Shown in pieces: positions 22,951 to 36,714 of a stretch of DNA of 64,000 nt; the first letter of the stretch is position 1, and the number at the start of each line of letters is the position of its first letter. Source of the DNA: Aspidiotus rigidus (taxonomy: Eukaryota > Arthropoda > Insecta > Hemiptera > Diaspididae); NCBI GenBank assembly GCA_035079385.1, contig JAVHKY010000056.1, forward strand, positions 3,224,001-3,288,000, given 5' to 3'. Both the position numbers and the translations under genes were made by a program. Below the pieces are notes generated by a model that saw only the letters and a program-made list of their open reading frames with translations, searched no databases and was not told the DNA's origin.

Positions 22951-25900
22951 CATTAGGTCTTTTTGGTTTATGGTATTCGTTTGAGTGTAAGCCGAAACGT
23001 TGATTAAGATACAATACCTAGGTTATTGCAGTCAAATAATGACAAAAAGCAGCATGGAAGAGATAGCCTATTTGAAATGATTTCGAACAACATGGTTCAG
23101 GGGTGCCGATGTATGTTGGAGTAGATGCTCCGTGGGTGAGAAAATACGATTAATTCATGCATCATAAGTTCCTATTATTGATTTAGCTCTCATTCGAGAT
23201 ATTACTGAGACTTGCAATGCGTAAAGCCACCCTTCTCCTTTAACATCCGTAATTTCATCTCTGAACATAGCACTATACTCCGTATTTGGAATGATAATCC
23301 GTTTTGCTGAAACCTAGTCATACTTCTTTCATTCTCTTTTTCTGTCATCGACCATATGTGTAACTTTGTGACCCTTGTTCTCGTTCAACGATCGGAAGTA
23401 AATCACCCCGGTTCTCAGAAGAGTAAAAATGACAAGTACTATTTTTGAATTTAAACTACTGATTTGACACATTACTAATACTTTTTCATCATTACTTTCT
23501 CAAAACAAGGCAAAACTTGGATTCATAACGTCTGAAAATTTGATCGGGTTTGCTTCGACTCTTAACGATCCTACACGATACCTACTTTTAATCATGAAAT
23601 TATGATTATTATTTATTTATACCTATTACTGATTAATTGAATACTGGTTGTCGTTTCTGTGCGACTGGAATATTCGACGTGGAGTATAGAATGGCTGGTA
23701 TATTCTAGTGTTCATTATAATGAATTGTAAGAAATTTTTTGAGATTCAGCTCTCGTCTTTCTTGCTGCGTTGAGAACTTATTTCAATTGGATTAGTATTT
23801 GCCAGACCTGTTTGAAGTGGTTACAGATTTGGTATCGAGCAAAATAAATTGGAAAGAAGAAAACTGAAAAGCACCTCGTGGCTTAGATATCATCTGGGAA
23901 GAACATTCCTTTATTTTCGTTTTTTTTTTCCGCCCTCACTTTTTACTGGTTCATTCTAAGTATAAACATTAGAGGTTCCTGGTTATATCACTTCAATATT
24001 TTATTATTCAGTCTGGTTTTTAGATAGAATAAATTTTTGGAAAAGTATAATCGTATTATTCTCGCAGATATCTTGAACCCTCATCCACGACAAGATTGAA
24101 GATGAACCCAAACTAAGGATAATATTTGTAACTTTATAACCATGTTTTCGAAAATACAGGGTGAATAGGTAGGTAATGAGTTATTCTCCTTTGATCAGGA
24201 ATAGCTGTTGAGCCATTGCTTCTATATAAAATTTTGTTCTGTACAGATACCTATTGTGTGTCCTCAAAATTTTCCCCACTTCACTCATATTTTGAACCCC
24301 AAGAAATTTCATAGGTCGGGTCGATTCCTACTCTGTAGAATCCTGAATCTTGTATGATTTTCCAAACTTACTTGAGAGAAAATTTCTAATGGGTAAGGTG
24401 GGTCAAAATTCTGTTGAAGTGTTTGGTGAAGATTTATTTGATTAATTTACGTAGGTAACTAACCTAATTAAAATAATGAGAAGAATCATTTCTTCTTATT
24501 TTCCGTACTCAGCATTAATTTTTGTTAGTTACCTTGAAGATTTGTGAAAATTGTATTATTTTTAAAGGTGTGCAGTACAATAAATGTGATTTGGTGGGAT
24601 ATTTAACTAGCAAGTTTCAAAATAGAGTTTTGATGTGACAAGTACAATTGTGTGTGAAATTTCAAGTTGATAGACAGAGAGGAAATTGTTGCACAAAGTC
24701 GTCCAAATCTGTTTATTGGTTCCAAAGGATTCGAAATTCCATACATTTGTAAAGTAGGCTAATGGGTTTATGTAATTAAGTTAACGGTAAGGTTAGTTAA
24801 AACTTAGTGTGTAAAGAATTCTTTCATTTTTTAAGGGATTATATTTTGAAGAACGCGGTGTACATATCCTTCTCAATAATTTCTTATTGATTGTCAAATA
24901 ATGAAAGATAACTGTTCACACTGTCTTGTAAAATGGTTTAGTAAACCAATTCATTACAAAATTGAACTTATTTGAATTTCTTGAGTTTCCAATTTCAAAA
25001 TTAAAAATCAGCCCGATATTTTTCTTTGTAATACTCTTTTCTTTTGGAAAATATAAATGAAATATGATTTTACCGTAAGTTGGTATTATGATTTGCACAT
25101 TCTTCAATTTTGAACGCAGGAAAAACAAGATCTATTGTAATGATAGATAGGTATAATTTAGAACACTTGACTGTGAGAATTTCATACCTTTTTTCTAAAT
25201 ATATCTTTTTAAGTACCATAAACATTTTAGAAGAGTAGAGCGCTACCTTCAAATGCTTTACGACGATGTTCTTAGCCGTTTTTATAGTAAACAATCACAA
25301 AGTCTGGAAATTATTCCAATTTTTGTAAAAATTAGGATGATTTAAATATAGGGAGAAAATTAAACTCTTGATGTTAAAAAATACGATATATTGAGGGACA
25401 GTTGAGGGAAAGTGGATTAAACAATTGAAGATTGGTCAATCATTAAAAGTGAACAGATGCTTATTCAACTCAGATGTAGAGAATTTTGCATTCTGGTAGG
25501 CCTTACTTCATGAAAAATGGTAGAAACTAAAACAAAAAATAATAAAGTAAAAAATGTTGCAAAAACAGGGGTTTGAAAGAAATTCTCTGTGCTAAGTTTT
25601 CAATGAAATAGGAGTGACATCAAGTAATACTAGTACAGTACATGAAGAAAGAGTGAAAAAAAAAAATACCAATTTCTATGTGTTTTTAGAAAATGTGGCG
25701 TTTTTTTTTGCGATTTTCTTATTCACAACATCATTCATCTAATGAACTAATCATTTGATTCAATGTTTTTGTTTCAATCTTTTGCGATTTTTAAATACTG
25801 CAACATCTGAATTTGACTGCATCTATTTTTGCTGAAACAAAATTAATTTTTTATTGATGTTTGAATCGTGTATGTATGCTTTCCAGTTCTTTCTATTGTT

Positions 25901-26893
25901 TACAGTACCTACCGCACAAACCCGTTTTTTTTTTTTTTTTTTCTGTAGAAAATAATGACAGCAAATTAAATTAGAGCTCGCGAGTGCAATATCACATGAT
26001 GCAGTTTTATACTATTCAAGTTATTTATGTAAACTTTCTTCTGGATTATGGTTTGAGTGTATTATTAGCTCTTGAAGAGCTAAAAATAGTTTATTAACAC
26101 AATACAAACAAGATGCCTCTAATTCTTATTTGTATTGCTTTAACTGCTCAAAATGGCTCGCAACACACGGCACATTCTTTCATTTACAGCTAAAAATTGC
26201 TCGTTAAATATTAAAGGGAGAAATGGCAGTGGTCTACTTGTAATCAAAAAATAAATGTTGTTTAAAATAAGAAGAGTTCGAAGTTATAATGGAACTTGAG
26301 AATCAATGAAGACAGGTAATTGTAAATATACCTAAGTATTCAAATCAAATGAGCGGTACCTAAAAATAATTTTAAAACTAGATATTGCCAGGAAGTCCTC
26401 AGACTTTTTGAAAGGCTTCTACCATATTATGACTGTTGTTCTTGTGCCAGACAAGAAATGAAGAAGAATTAAATAGTAAAATCTAGTAATCATAATTTAT
26501 TAGAAGATATAATGTGCAATGAAGTTTTCAGTAATAATTTTTACATTGACTCGGGAAGATATGTTATATAGTACAAAACAATACGTTCAGGTACCAAAAA
26601 AATAAAATAATCCGGGAAAAACATATCCAAATACCTACCATCTATTATTTATTTATTTTTTTCTCTTTTTTTCTTTCTCTCTTTCAATACACTTATTGTT
26701 TTTTTTATCCACGTGTGTACATTATATAATATGTAACAAATATTAAGTTACAATTGTTTAAATTCATTGAAAAAATTATTGATGAAGAAGATGAAAACGA
26801 ATACCTAAGCTAACCATTATTATGGGACCAAACAAACATTGGTACTACAATGAATAACTGACCTCATCAATATAACTGTATATAATAATATTA

Positions 26894-26935
<42 letters not shown>

Positions 26936-26942
26936 CATTATT
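26894..26942. repeat. (ATT)n microsatellite
   Basis: About fourteen near-perfect TTA/ATT units, interrupted once by ATC. Confidence 0.9.
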
Positions 26943-28498
26943 ATGATAATTTGTCTCATACATATTTTGATTGAATTCATCAAAATTACAATAGAGCGGC
27001 TATCCATGGTCGCAATAAAATAAGTTTTTTTTTTCTTATAGATGGATTCGAGTATTTATTGTACTCATAGTGCTTGCATAATTGCGATTTTAATTAATTG
27101 ACTTGTTCAAGTTTATAAATTTGGTCTTTTGTTGGCCTCCAAATCATCAATATAATATTTTTTTACTATTCATTTTAGCTTATTTTTGTAATTGTACTAA
27201 AACATTATCATGATAATACGATTATATTTTTCTTAGTAATAGTGATGACTTATTGTGTGTGTGTTGAAAAGTGCACGTCCTGCGGTAGTACTTTTCCTCT
27301 TTATTTTAATATAGCAATATCGTCAATACCCTCAATTTATAATGAATTGTTCACAGATAACATTGCCTGTTTTATATCATGATAAGATTATAAATAATTT
27401 GACATAAATTGACTTTTGAAAGGTAAAGTATAAAGTATGATAGATTTTGTTATTATTTTTCTCGTTGCTTTTAGAATGTGTATTTAATTATCACTTGCAG
27501 CAAGTATTAGGTTCTCCATTACCTTATTCCTTCTTATTCATTTTCCTTCCTGATAAAAACCATTATTTTAGTACATACCTAATAATAGTTCTTACTTATT
27601 TTTGGTGAATGGGCTTCTAATTTACACAAATGATAGTTGTTTTGTTACGTCTACAAAATCATGAAACAAGGAAAATTAAAGCTTGAAGAAACGGGGAAAA
27701 TACTAACGTAATTATTGTTATTATTTTATAAAAAACTTCTCGTTATTTTATTATTTTAAGACAATTATTATTACTTTTCTTTTTGTTCTTTTGTTTACTT
27801 TGTATACCAATAACGTGTTTTAAAAATGAAACTTTTGTTCAAAAAGATGTGTACAAAAAATTGGAAAAAAAAAAAAAAAAATTAATGAGTAATAATATTA
27901 CATTTTACTTTCCTCCTTTTGTAGTTTTCACAGTGTACTCGGATTAATTTTTTTAATCGAATTATAAAATAGAAAATATTATTACGTTGACTTGTTTATG
28001 ATTTTTTCCAGGTTTTGTCACTGTGAGATTCTACTTACTGTTGATCCGAACTTGACAGCGATATAATTGCTGCTTGCTGGTAAGCTAGGTCCTAAAAAGT
28101 AAATATAATACTCGTATCTATGGGTTTGCGATACTTTCTTGTGAAGAAAACAGAATTCCTAGATCCATGAAGTTTCCGGTTCGACTTTTTATTTAGAAAG
28201 AAGAGATACGTTTAATTGATGTCTATCTATATCGCTTTGAGAGGTACTAGAAGCAACATCTTTGAATTCCCAAGAATACAATATTATTTTCTTCAGTTGG
28301 GCTGTGACGATTGTTACCGATTTTTCTTACCGTATTACACGTTTTTCGCTCAAAAGGAAAATTTTTCCGTCAAATCTGGAATTTACTACAAAATCGTCGA
28401 GAGTCGAGAATTAATCATCTTTCGTGTATCTGCCAGAACTTGTCAATGTCAGCGTACGAAGAGTGGTAGCCTACGACAAACGCTCAAACAGTGCAATG

Positions 28499-28500
<2 letters not shown>

Positions 28501-28530
<30 letters not shown>
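28501..28530. repeat. Poly(A) tract
   Basis: About 30 consecutive A residues; not followed by a recognisable retroelement body. Confidence 0.9.
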
Positions 28531-28531
<1 letters not shown>

Positions 28532-30416
28532 GTTTACACGGTGCCTCAAGCGTCAAGTAAATATAAAGTAGAATCTTTAAACGGCGGTGCGCATTTAGAT
28601 CCTCGGAATATGGCGCTCGTGGTTGAGCTTCCATGATAATACAAAAATGCTCGCATCGAAATAATTTTTCATAATAGCAACTTCGTTGCTATGTTGCTAT
28701 TAAGAGAGGGAGCTCCCACTGTAGAAAGAAGAGAAATTAGAAAAAACGAGAGAAAAAATTCAAATACAGAGCAGCCGAGTAAAGTTATAATTATTTCTCT
28801 CTCTCTCTCTCGACCCCTCCTCGCTCATAACATCAGAACATTTTCGGAAGTGTTACTGCAGAATCTACGAATCTTTGGGCACGATCCAGGTTTTACAAAC
28901 AGACAATATTGCAAAGGAGTGCTTTTAGACAATTTTGATGTTTGTTGGCGTGTACCCCACGAATAATTTAATCTAGTATATACGAGTAAATCTTTTTTAA
29001 TCACACTCCGGAATAAGACTTCTACTTGATGGAAGATTAGCAAAATATTCTCAATTAGATACTTATATGTAATAGAGTACCTATGTTTCAGCTCATTATT
29101 CTTCAATCTTCCAATTTTATGCACGTGAATACCAATGTAATGAAAACTGATAATGATTTATTATATTATATTCTATTAACGTAAAGTATGTTTGCTTGTG
29201 TGTTGAGGTTCTCTTTCCCTCCTACATTCGGGGTTGTGGACAAGCAAGCTTCGATATGGATTCTAGTCTGAAAAATTATAGTACTTTCGTTCTCTTCGAT
29301 CGTTAACGATAGAGGATGTGTGAGACTCTAATTTGGATTTTTAGCGCAAAGTAATGGGCTCATCAGTCGGTTGTATAATAGGATTCCCTGATTGCACCGT
29401 TCTTTCTGTTTAAATGCTGATGATATATCGCTCGAAAAGTCGGGAACAGTGAACCGAAGAGAGGATTCTATATTATAGATACTTGCATTTCAAGCTGAAT
29501 TTTAATTTTGCTAAACAAAATTATTTTGGACTTACTGAACCATATTTGTGAAAAGAAAGTTTCTGTAAAAGTAAAGTCTTGAGGCTTACGGAGAATATGA
29601 AATACGAAAGTATTAAAATGCAAATATCTTTTCGGTTCATCAGAAGAAATTTTTTGATGTTATTTTGGTGTACAGTTCTAATTTTTCTACGTAGTTGTTC
29701 TCATAATGCTAATTTTGGCCATGCAAAAATTTTTCCAATTTTTGATAGCTCGGAAGTCAAAATTTGTCCGAGGTCGTTAATTGGACCGAAGTCCATTCTT
29801 CACCTTCTCTAGGATACCTACGGTAGTCTTCAAGAATCTTTGAAATTCCTAAACTTAGGTCAGCCTCCAAGTTTTGATTGCTGCAATGATACCGGATTGA
29901 GGATTCCAGAAGGATGGCCACAGGTAGAATTTCTCCTCTAGCCTATGCTCAAATGGAGGACAAGGCGGGCAAATAGCTGATTGCATTAAAATAGATAGTT
30001 TAACGCGAGTTTATTTTTGCACAAGAATGATGTATTATAAATATAATGTTTCAATTCGCACCGTAAATTAAAATATTAATTATAATTTTCCTACAAGAAA
30101 TCGTTGAAAATTTTATTTTGTATGCACACATTTCTCGTTCGTAAATAAAATATAGAGACTGAATAAAGAATAAATACGATAGCAGTAATAATGATAGTGA
30201 CACCTGTCAATAATAATAAAATTATCATAATAACAAACTAACGTAGGTAGTAATAATAATGATAAGATTTATGCTGGTGGATGTACCGGTATCGTAAAAT
30301 TCAATTTCGTTACTGATCCAGAAATATTTCCATTTACATTGATAATAATAGATATTACATGATAAAAGTACATCGATAACAATAATAATAAGTAATTTTA
30401 TTAATTTTCAAAAAAT

Positions 30417-32167
30417 TTATTGGTAAGATAATTTATTTTTGTAGGTATCTTGACTTCTTCGTCTTCGACCAGGTCCACCAGACGCCGCTGCAATTCCCAT
30501 CATATGCTTGGCTTGCTGCGAACCTGAATAACTTCGATTCAAACCCAGATCTAATCCTCGTTTTTTGCTGTAAAAAAAATAAATATACATTTCAAGAAAT
30601 ATACCCTTTACTTTAGTCTCACTTAATAGGCAGCATGCGTGAATTAGATTTCAATCACTCATAGGACCTATCAAAGCCAGGTTGCGTTAAAATGAAATTA
30701 GAAACATATGTGATATAGGTACTTCGAACTCGGTGAGTTATCCTTTCCTCCGACCGATTTCTGACCACAAAAATTTCCTGAATTCGCGAGGTGAGTTACG
30801 GCACTCTATACACATTCTGCTATTAGACTCAACAATAAAAGCGTTACAAAGATAGAAAATGAATTGAACTTGGAAATTTTACCGAGGTATTTTGCTACAG
30901 AGCTACAGAAATACTTAAGATATGTTTGAGAGGATTTACCGTACTTTCGACCTATTACTGAGTCCCCTTGGTCCCTCCACCATACATACCTCAAAAGATG
31001 GTCAAAACTTTCTCAAAGTCTTCTCCTTATCACAAGGATTATAACTCGGAAGGTGAAATTGTTCCAAGTTCAAATTCTGAATTTTTTCAAGTCCCTCCCC
31101 CCCGCTTTTAAAGCAAAATGTTTCCTGGATCCCTTATTCAACTCCGTTGAAGAACCCGTGATCATTTTCCAAGTCTCTTCCCTATCACACAGTATTGCAA
31201 GGGACTTGCAAAAATTTCAACTTCTGAGCGATAATATGTGACGATAATGGGACTTGGAAAAAATTTCGATTTTCGAGTCATATTACAGTATATAGGTAAT
31301 AGGAAAGGGATTTAGAAAAATTTTGACTTCCGAACCATAACATGTAATTGGAGTGGGACTTCGAAAAATTTTGACTTTCAAACTATATACCATGACAGAA
31401 GAGACTCAGAAAAATTTAGACTCTTCAAGATTTCAATTTAAATTCTCAGTACCAAAATCAATTCGACCCATAGAATAGGTTCCCCGCGTTCCTCGTTCAA
31501 CTTCATTAAGGAAATCAAAAGATCTCGAGTGTACATTTCCATTACGTTAGTGCTATGGTTGTGGTCAGTTTCTCTAGGCCTGGTCCGTTGCAACTTACTT
31601 TTTTTCGTATATTTCATCTCGATCGGAGGTACCCGGTTGTAATCGTGTTATTCGCTCACATTGCAATAGCTTTCACAAGTCAGTTGAACATTCGCGATAT
31701 TAAAACTTGTTCTCTTACTACCGTGGTAAGTGCGAATAAAAAATATATATATATATATAAGGAAACCTGGAATTTTTTTATGCTAGTTGTGATCTAAGAC
31801 CTCTAAAACGTCGAGAAAGTTCATTGTCCCCGCCCCCTGTTCACCTTGCTACGGGTGTAATACCTCACTTTTCTTTTTCTAGGTAGAAAAGTAGGTAATT
31901 TTCTAGATTGAAAAGTCGGTAAAATCCGAAACTGAGCTATGGTATACCTATTTGTGCGAGCAATCATGGAGGTAAGAAGTGGTCGGTCAAAAAAAAAAAC
32001 GAAACCATAGGGATGATCACGAGCAGTAGCTATAGTTTTCGTGTACTCACTTTTCTATTTTCTCCAATTCGTTAGCTCGTAGAATAGACTGTCCTAATTT
32101 GGTTAAAATCGTGTACATGATTTCTGGATCCTCGGATTCGTCTATATCAAAATACTGGCGTCCTTGC
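30417..32167 (-). CDS. DH31: Calcitonin-like diuretic hormone 31 precursor, two 3' exons, with apparent frameshift
   Basis: Exon 32167-32052 (acceptor TTACAG, donor GTGAGT) and exon 30567-30417 flank a 1484-bp intron. The last exon carries a KKR cleavage site, then a 29-residue peptide starting [11 protein letters not shown] and ending [14 protein letters not shown], then GRRRR (amidation Gly plus dibasic cleavage), a 12-residue tail and TAA. This is the DH31 layout; insect DH31 is normally 31 residues ending GGP-amide and acts on a calcitonin-receptor-like class B GPCR in fluid secretion and gut or feeding control. In the upstream exon the frame fed by the acceptor ([19 protein letters not shown]) meets TAG at 32095-32097, while [15 protein letters not shown], which joins the peptide exon in frame, is one base out of register. 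Either an assembly error or a real mutation. The signal-peptide exon was not found. Confidence 0.85.
30471..30557 (-). other. DH31: Mature DH31 peptide coding segment
   Basis: The 29 codons lie between KKR (30566-30558) and GRRRR (30470-30456). Compared with the common insect form, two residues are missing before the terminal GGP: AAAS-GGP here against the usual AAAN-[Y/F]A-GGP. The internal motif [11 protein letters not shown] is well conserved in pattern. Confidence 0.85.
31040..31540. repeat. Dispersed minisatellite-like module (copy 1)
   Basis: Repeated phrases of the type GACTTGGAAAAATTTCGA.. / ..TCGAGTCATAT.. at roughly 50-70 bp spacing, followed by GTTCCTCGTTCAACTTC. The same modules recur near 48, 51.4-52.6 and 60 kb. 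It lies in the intron of DH31. Confidence 0.5.
31743..31759. repeat. (AT)n microsatellite
   Basis: Short uninterrupted TA dinucleotide run. Confidence 0.8.
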
Positions 32168-34034
32168 CTGTAACATAAATCCTTAAGATCAAGTAAATTG
32201 CAGTTTTAATACGTAAGGAGTACGAAAATTTCAAATTCTTCCTCAATTTTATGCGGGATATAGGATCAACTATAACATTGATGCGCATGCTGGATTATTT
32301 CATGTTCGTCACAAATTTATAATTTCGTAAAGGTGTGAGAAAAATCACTCGCGTGTCTGTTTGATGATGACATCCTGCGCGGACTAGGCTATTATTATTT
32401 TGCATTCGTTAAACTTCTAAAAGGTCAGAGGTTGCGATTTTAGAACACCTACCAAATTTACCAAATTGAGCGTTTACAAATTGCGAATACAAAAAAAAAA
32501 AAAAAAAATGTAAGAACGAAATTATTTGATTCTACATGTATACGACAACAGCATCACTCTTATCAACCTTAGTAATGATCAAATTATTATTCTTCATCTT
32601 ATTAAAAAAAAAAATTTAATTACCTTTTTCACGTTTCTCTCGTAGGTATTGCCTAATTGTAAAACTAAATAATATTGTATTTGTAAATCAATCAACACGT
32701 GATGATCCAAATATTGTATCTTTAGACTTGAAGAAATAATAACCAATGCCTCCTAAAGGAAGGGAATTTGGGAAAATTCAAACTCCGGCTTTAATTTCGA
32801 GTCCCGACCGCCAACTTTAGAAAAAATTTCCTACTAAGATACAGAAATTTGGAATCGAGAATACAAAAATCAGAGATTATGTTTCATGTTTAAAAAGAAT
32901 GGTTTCGAAGAATAATGAAAAAAAGAAACTTGTAGCTCGCAAAAGTACTTTCATTAAATACGCTGATTGAGGCTCGGCGTGGAGGAAACCTATCCTGTAA
33001 GAAAATGATTTCATGCTATCTCATTTCGCAGAACACGAGTTTTTACATAAAAAGGTTCGCCATAATACTATATGTAATAGAATTTTTACATAATTGGTCC
33101 AGATTTTCAATAATTAGTCCTTTATATTATTACAATAGTTAGCCTATCAGAAAAATCTTCCTAATTTCATTACTCACGCACGTAAATGTTTGAAGTCAAA
33201 TTATTTTCGAGTCCCACTATTTTTACCTGCACAGCTGAAAGTAAACATTTTTCGTTCTTGAAATCAGTCCGAGTTTTCTTATCCTGGGATTCTATTTTCG
33301 AAAATTTTTCCCAGTCTTTCTTCTATATCTAATATTCTTTGTGAACATTCGTCCTCTTCTGAATATTCGGAACGTCTCTTCGCTGTTGGAATGCGTGTTT
33401 GCGACAGTCTCCTTCAGCCTTCGTGTCTATCTTCTTCATCAAGTTGGAACCTTACCATTCTAGTTGGCATTACTGCGGTATTATGTATCGCGACGCGACG
33501 GTGGCTTCGGAGTCGAATCGAGATGTATGTTTCAAACCTCATTCTAGTAGGGTAGAAAATATCGACATCTGTACCTATTTTCAAATATCCTCTACTCATA
33601 AATTGAGTCAAATCCATTCTTTTTCGTTGAAATATAATTAATCCGGGAGGGGGGTAATGACTCTGTTTAGGTATGAATTCCGAAATGGGGGAAGTCATTG
33701 AGAAAACAAAACATGTTAACTACATTACTCGATGGAAAAGGAAATTTCTCCAAAACTCAGTAGGACAAAGTTATTGGAGGAGAGAAGTGAAGTTTTATAC
33801 CGACACATATTCCTCAATTATAGGGTCAAAGCTCCTCCTCCCCCACACCCGAACTATAGTTTGAAGAGAATGAGTTGAGGCCTTGTATGGTCTCAAATCG
33901 TGAAATTCGGGGAAGCGGAGCCATAATCGTGATAATTGCAATTTACAGCCAAGTTTCCATTTGGGAGTTATTTATGTTCTACTAGTATGTTCACGTCCTC
34001 TGCTCATATACGAAAATAGAATAGCCCAGGAGAA
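32168..34034. other. Upstream intron or intergenic DNA of DH31
   Basis: No convincing signal-peptide exon of the required phase was found. AT-rich with a poly(A) run at about 32491-32508. Nothing else recognised. Confidence 0.4.
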
Positions 34035-34178
34035 TTAGTAATTTGAAAACAAAAAATTTCCAGCCGAGGTTTTATTGGTGAAAAATGTTGTGAGAATAGG
34101 GTACTGAATGCGTGATAAACAAAACACCCCCGAGGTCAAGCTTTTCGGGGGGGGGGGGAGAAAATAAATGCTATTTAC

Positions 34179-34721
34179 CGTCGAATGATTCAATTTTTTA
34201 GCGTTCACTCGGAAAATATCATCTTCAGGCAAACAATACCTCTCAGTGAAGAAAAATTTCTCGTGAAATTTCCTGTAAGATAGTTTCTTTTTGAAAGTTA
34301 CATTTTTAGAGCAGCTTAAAGTGAGACTTCCAGAATCACTGTTCTCTGAGTGTAGCTGTTTTTTTTTTGTCTGAGACTTTTCATAATAAACAGGAATTGT
34401 GCAATCACAGAACAAACATTTAGTATCGATAGAAACTTTTCTTTTTGACCTTAACCCTTGAGTACTCGGTGGCATAACTGTTTCAAGTAGCGATCGAGAA
34501 ATAGCAACCTTGATGCTTGTTGATGAAGTACCTATAGAGTTTTTGATACTTCGGATGAATGATGCACCTTCACAAGACTGCCAGAGTATATCTTTCCCGT
34601 CTTGTTGTTTATAACTCGCTATCACCACCAGCCCAATCACCCCTTTTTTACAAAGCGCATTTGTTTTTTCTTCAGTAATTGTTTCGCACAGAAAACACCC
34701 AGATTTTGACGTCGAAGACAT
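34179..34721 (-). CDS. Unknown CxxC protein, first exon
   Basis: A 181-codon open frame begins at the Met of MSSTSKSGCFLCETITEE and reaches a donor-like ACG|GTAAAT at 34179 in phase 0. It contains two CxxC pairs, CFLC near residue 9 and CLFC near residue 112, an intervening segment with CKKG and CEGASFIRSIKNS, and a basic C-terminal part (KKKLSYRKFHEKFFF). The Cys pairs suggest metal binding. I do not recognise the family. An upstream Met at 34766 is possible but the intervening residues (FSFSFLVFRLFFQN) look like read-through. It could be a real gene's first exon or a fragment carried by a transposon; the next minus-strand sequence is a poly(G)-interrupted intron-like stretch. Confidence 0.45.
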
Positions 34722-35859
34722 ATTTTGAAAGAACAACCGAAACACAAGGAAACTAAAACTGAACACAAATTATTCGAACACTCCTATACTACACATTTTT
34801 TTTTTGTTTTTTACGATCATTTTAGCTGCACATAAGGGCTACCTATTTGCTCGGCGTAACTTAGATTATAAACTTAAATTTAAGGGACAGTAAGTAGCTA
34901 TATTGTAAGTTTATGTTGAAGTTTATTCATGTTAAAAGTAGTAAGTGTAGTTATATGTGTTCGTGAAACTGGGGTTAAGGTTGAGTCGATGGAGTCGGAG
35001 TTGTTTCTTAGAGCAGAGCCGGTGTCAGATGGTATTTTGAGAGCAGATCGTGTTGGTTGTAAAACAGGACATATAAAGAAATGTTCTACACTTAGATTGT
35101 TGTCTTGACAAGGAGGACATGATGGAGGGAAATGATTTGTTAGAAGGTATGTGTGAGTGAGACGAGTGCGTCCGATTCTTAGTTGGGCCAATATGACTTC
35201 CTCCCGCCTGGAAAGACGATGGGATGTTGACCAATTTAGAGATTTATTTGTGATTTTTCTTAATTTATTGTTGGATTGATTTTCCCAGGAAGAGTACCAG
35301 AGATTAGAGGATAATATGGAACCGTAGCCGGGATCAATATACGGTGAGTTACTTTTGGTAGTGAAGTAGCTTGTTTAGCTGCTTCATCCACAGCATCGTG
35401 AGAGGGGGAAGTCGACATGGCCCGGAATCCACACTAGAGTAAGATGAGAATTGATTGATTTTAATGTGTGAAGATCCAGAAAAATTCGATGAAAGAGTGG
35501 GTTGATAGAGAAAACGTCGTTAATAGCATGGAGAGATGAGAGAGAGTCTGTTGGGAAGATATATTTTTGTCCCGGTTGAAGTTGCGCTAGTTTCAACCCG
35601 CAGGTCAGGATGCCAACTAGTTCAGCTGTAAATGCTGACGCTGCATCACGTAGACGGTGAGCTTGTATTTTTCGACCAATAGGAAATGCGTACGCCATCT
35701 TGTTGTTGAGTTTAGAGCCGTCTGTTATACATAGAGTATGGTCTGAATATTGATCTAATATTTTTTTTAATGTGTTCTCTATAGAAGGAATTATTTCTGT
35801 TTGGAACTTCTGCAAGATCTAATCGGATGTCAGGGACAGGAAGTATCCAAGGAGGAATA

Positions 35860-36636
35860 TCTAATCTAATATATAAAGCGGAAAGTCTGTCTGTCTGTTT
35901 GTCCTTTTATAACTCGAGAACCGCTGTACCTATCGACTTGAAATCTTCGCCACATATTCGTATTTTTCCAGAACAAATTCTAAGCCATAAATGAAAATTT
36001 TAGCTCCCATAGAAAAAAAGGTCTTATTAAAAATTGTGTGCCCTCGCTATAGGCGTCACTTGACGTGATTCGATTCACCAAAGAAGGGTAACTACACGCA
36101 ACTGTCTACTGGTATTTCTCTCCTACCCTCACACCCTGTATTCTTGAGAACCGGATTCTGGTGCTACCTTCTAAATTGCAGCACGTTAGAGGTGTGTTCT
36201 TTTTATTTTCTTAACATTACCGGAAGTAGGGAAATCTTAGAATGTTTGTCTCACTTTCTGTAGAAACGCGACAGTGACAACGATGATATGTTTGTATTCC
36301 TGTTATTTGAACGCTTCTACCTATTGACGTGTAGTATTTTTTGAAGGTCTTATTTTTATTCAGATAAAGTTCCAGATAAATTTCAACGTTCTGACTCCTT
36401 CTGGATGGAGTAATGAGCGGAAAAAAAATGCGAAAAAACGAGGAATTTGGACGTTGTAAAACTGCTTCTCACTGTGCATGTTATTCCAAATGTTTAAACG
36501 CGTTAAGCTTCACAGTTCTAAAAATTCAATTATTGTATACCTGACACGAATTTTACTCATTTATATGAAAAATTGAAGAAAACAAAAATTGTAGCCCCTG
36601 TAATTTTCTTTCAAATGAGTCTAATTTCAGATTCAC

Positions 36637-36714
<78 letters not shown>

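Larger units (their letters stand above)
22951..30416. other. Long AT-rich intergenic region without recognised genes
   Basis: No conserved coding exon, RNA gene or sizeable repeat could be identified. It holds an (ATT)n run at about 26894-26936, a poly(A) of about 30 nt at 28501-28530 and many short A/T tracts. Open frames near 28216-28640 look non-coding because they run through the poly(A) tract. Confidence 0.5.

Noticed and set aside
26894..27240. Possible CRISPR-like or regular spacer array
   Set aside because: Only trinucleotide microsatellite and AT-rich sequence; eukaryotic context.
28216..28640. Frames on both strands crossing a 30-nt poly(A)
   Set aside because: The apparent Lys or Phe runs are the homopolymer itself; no conserved flanking sequence.
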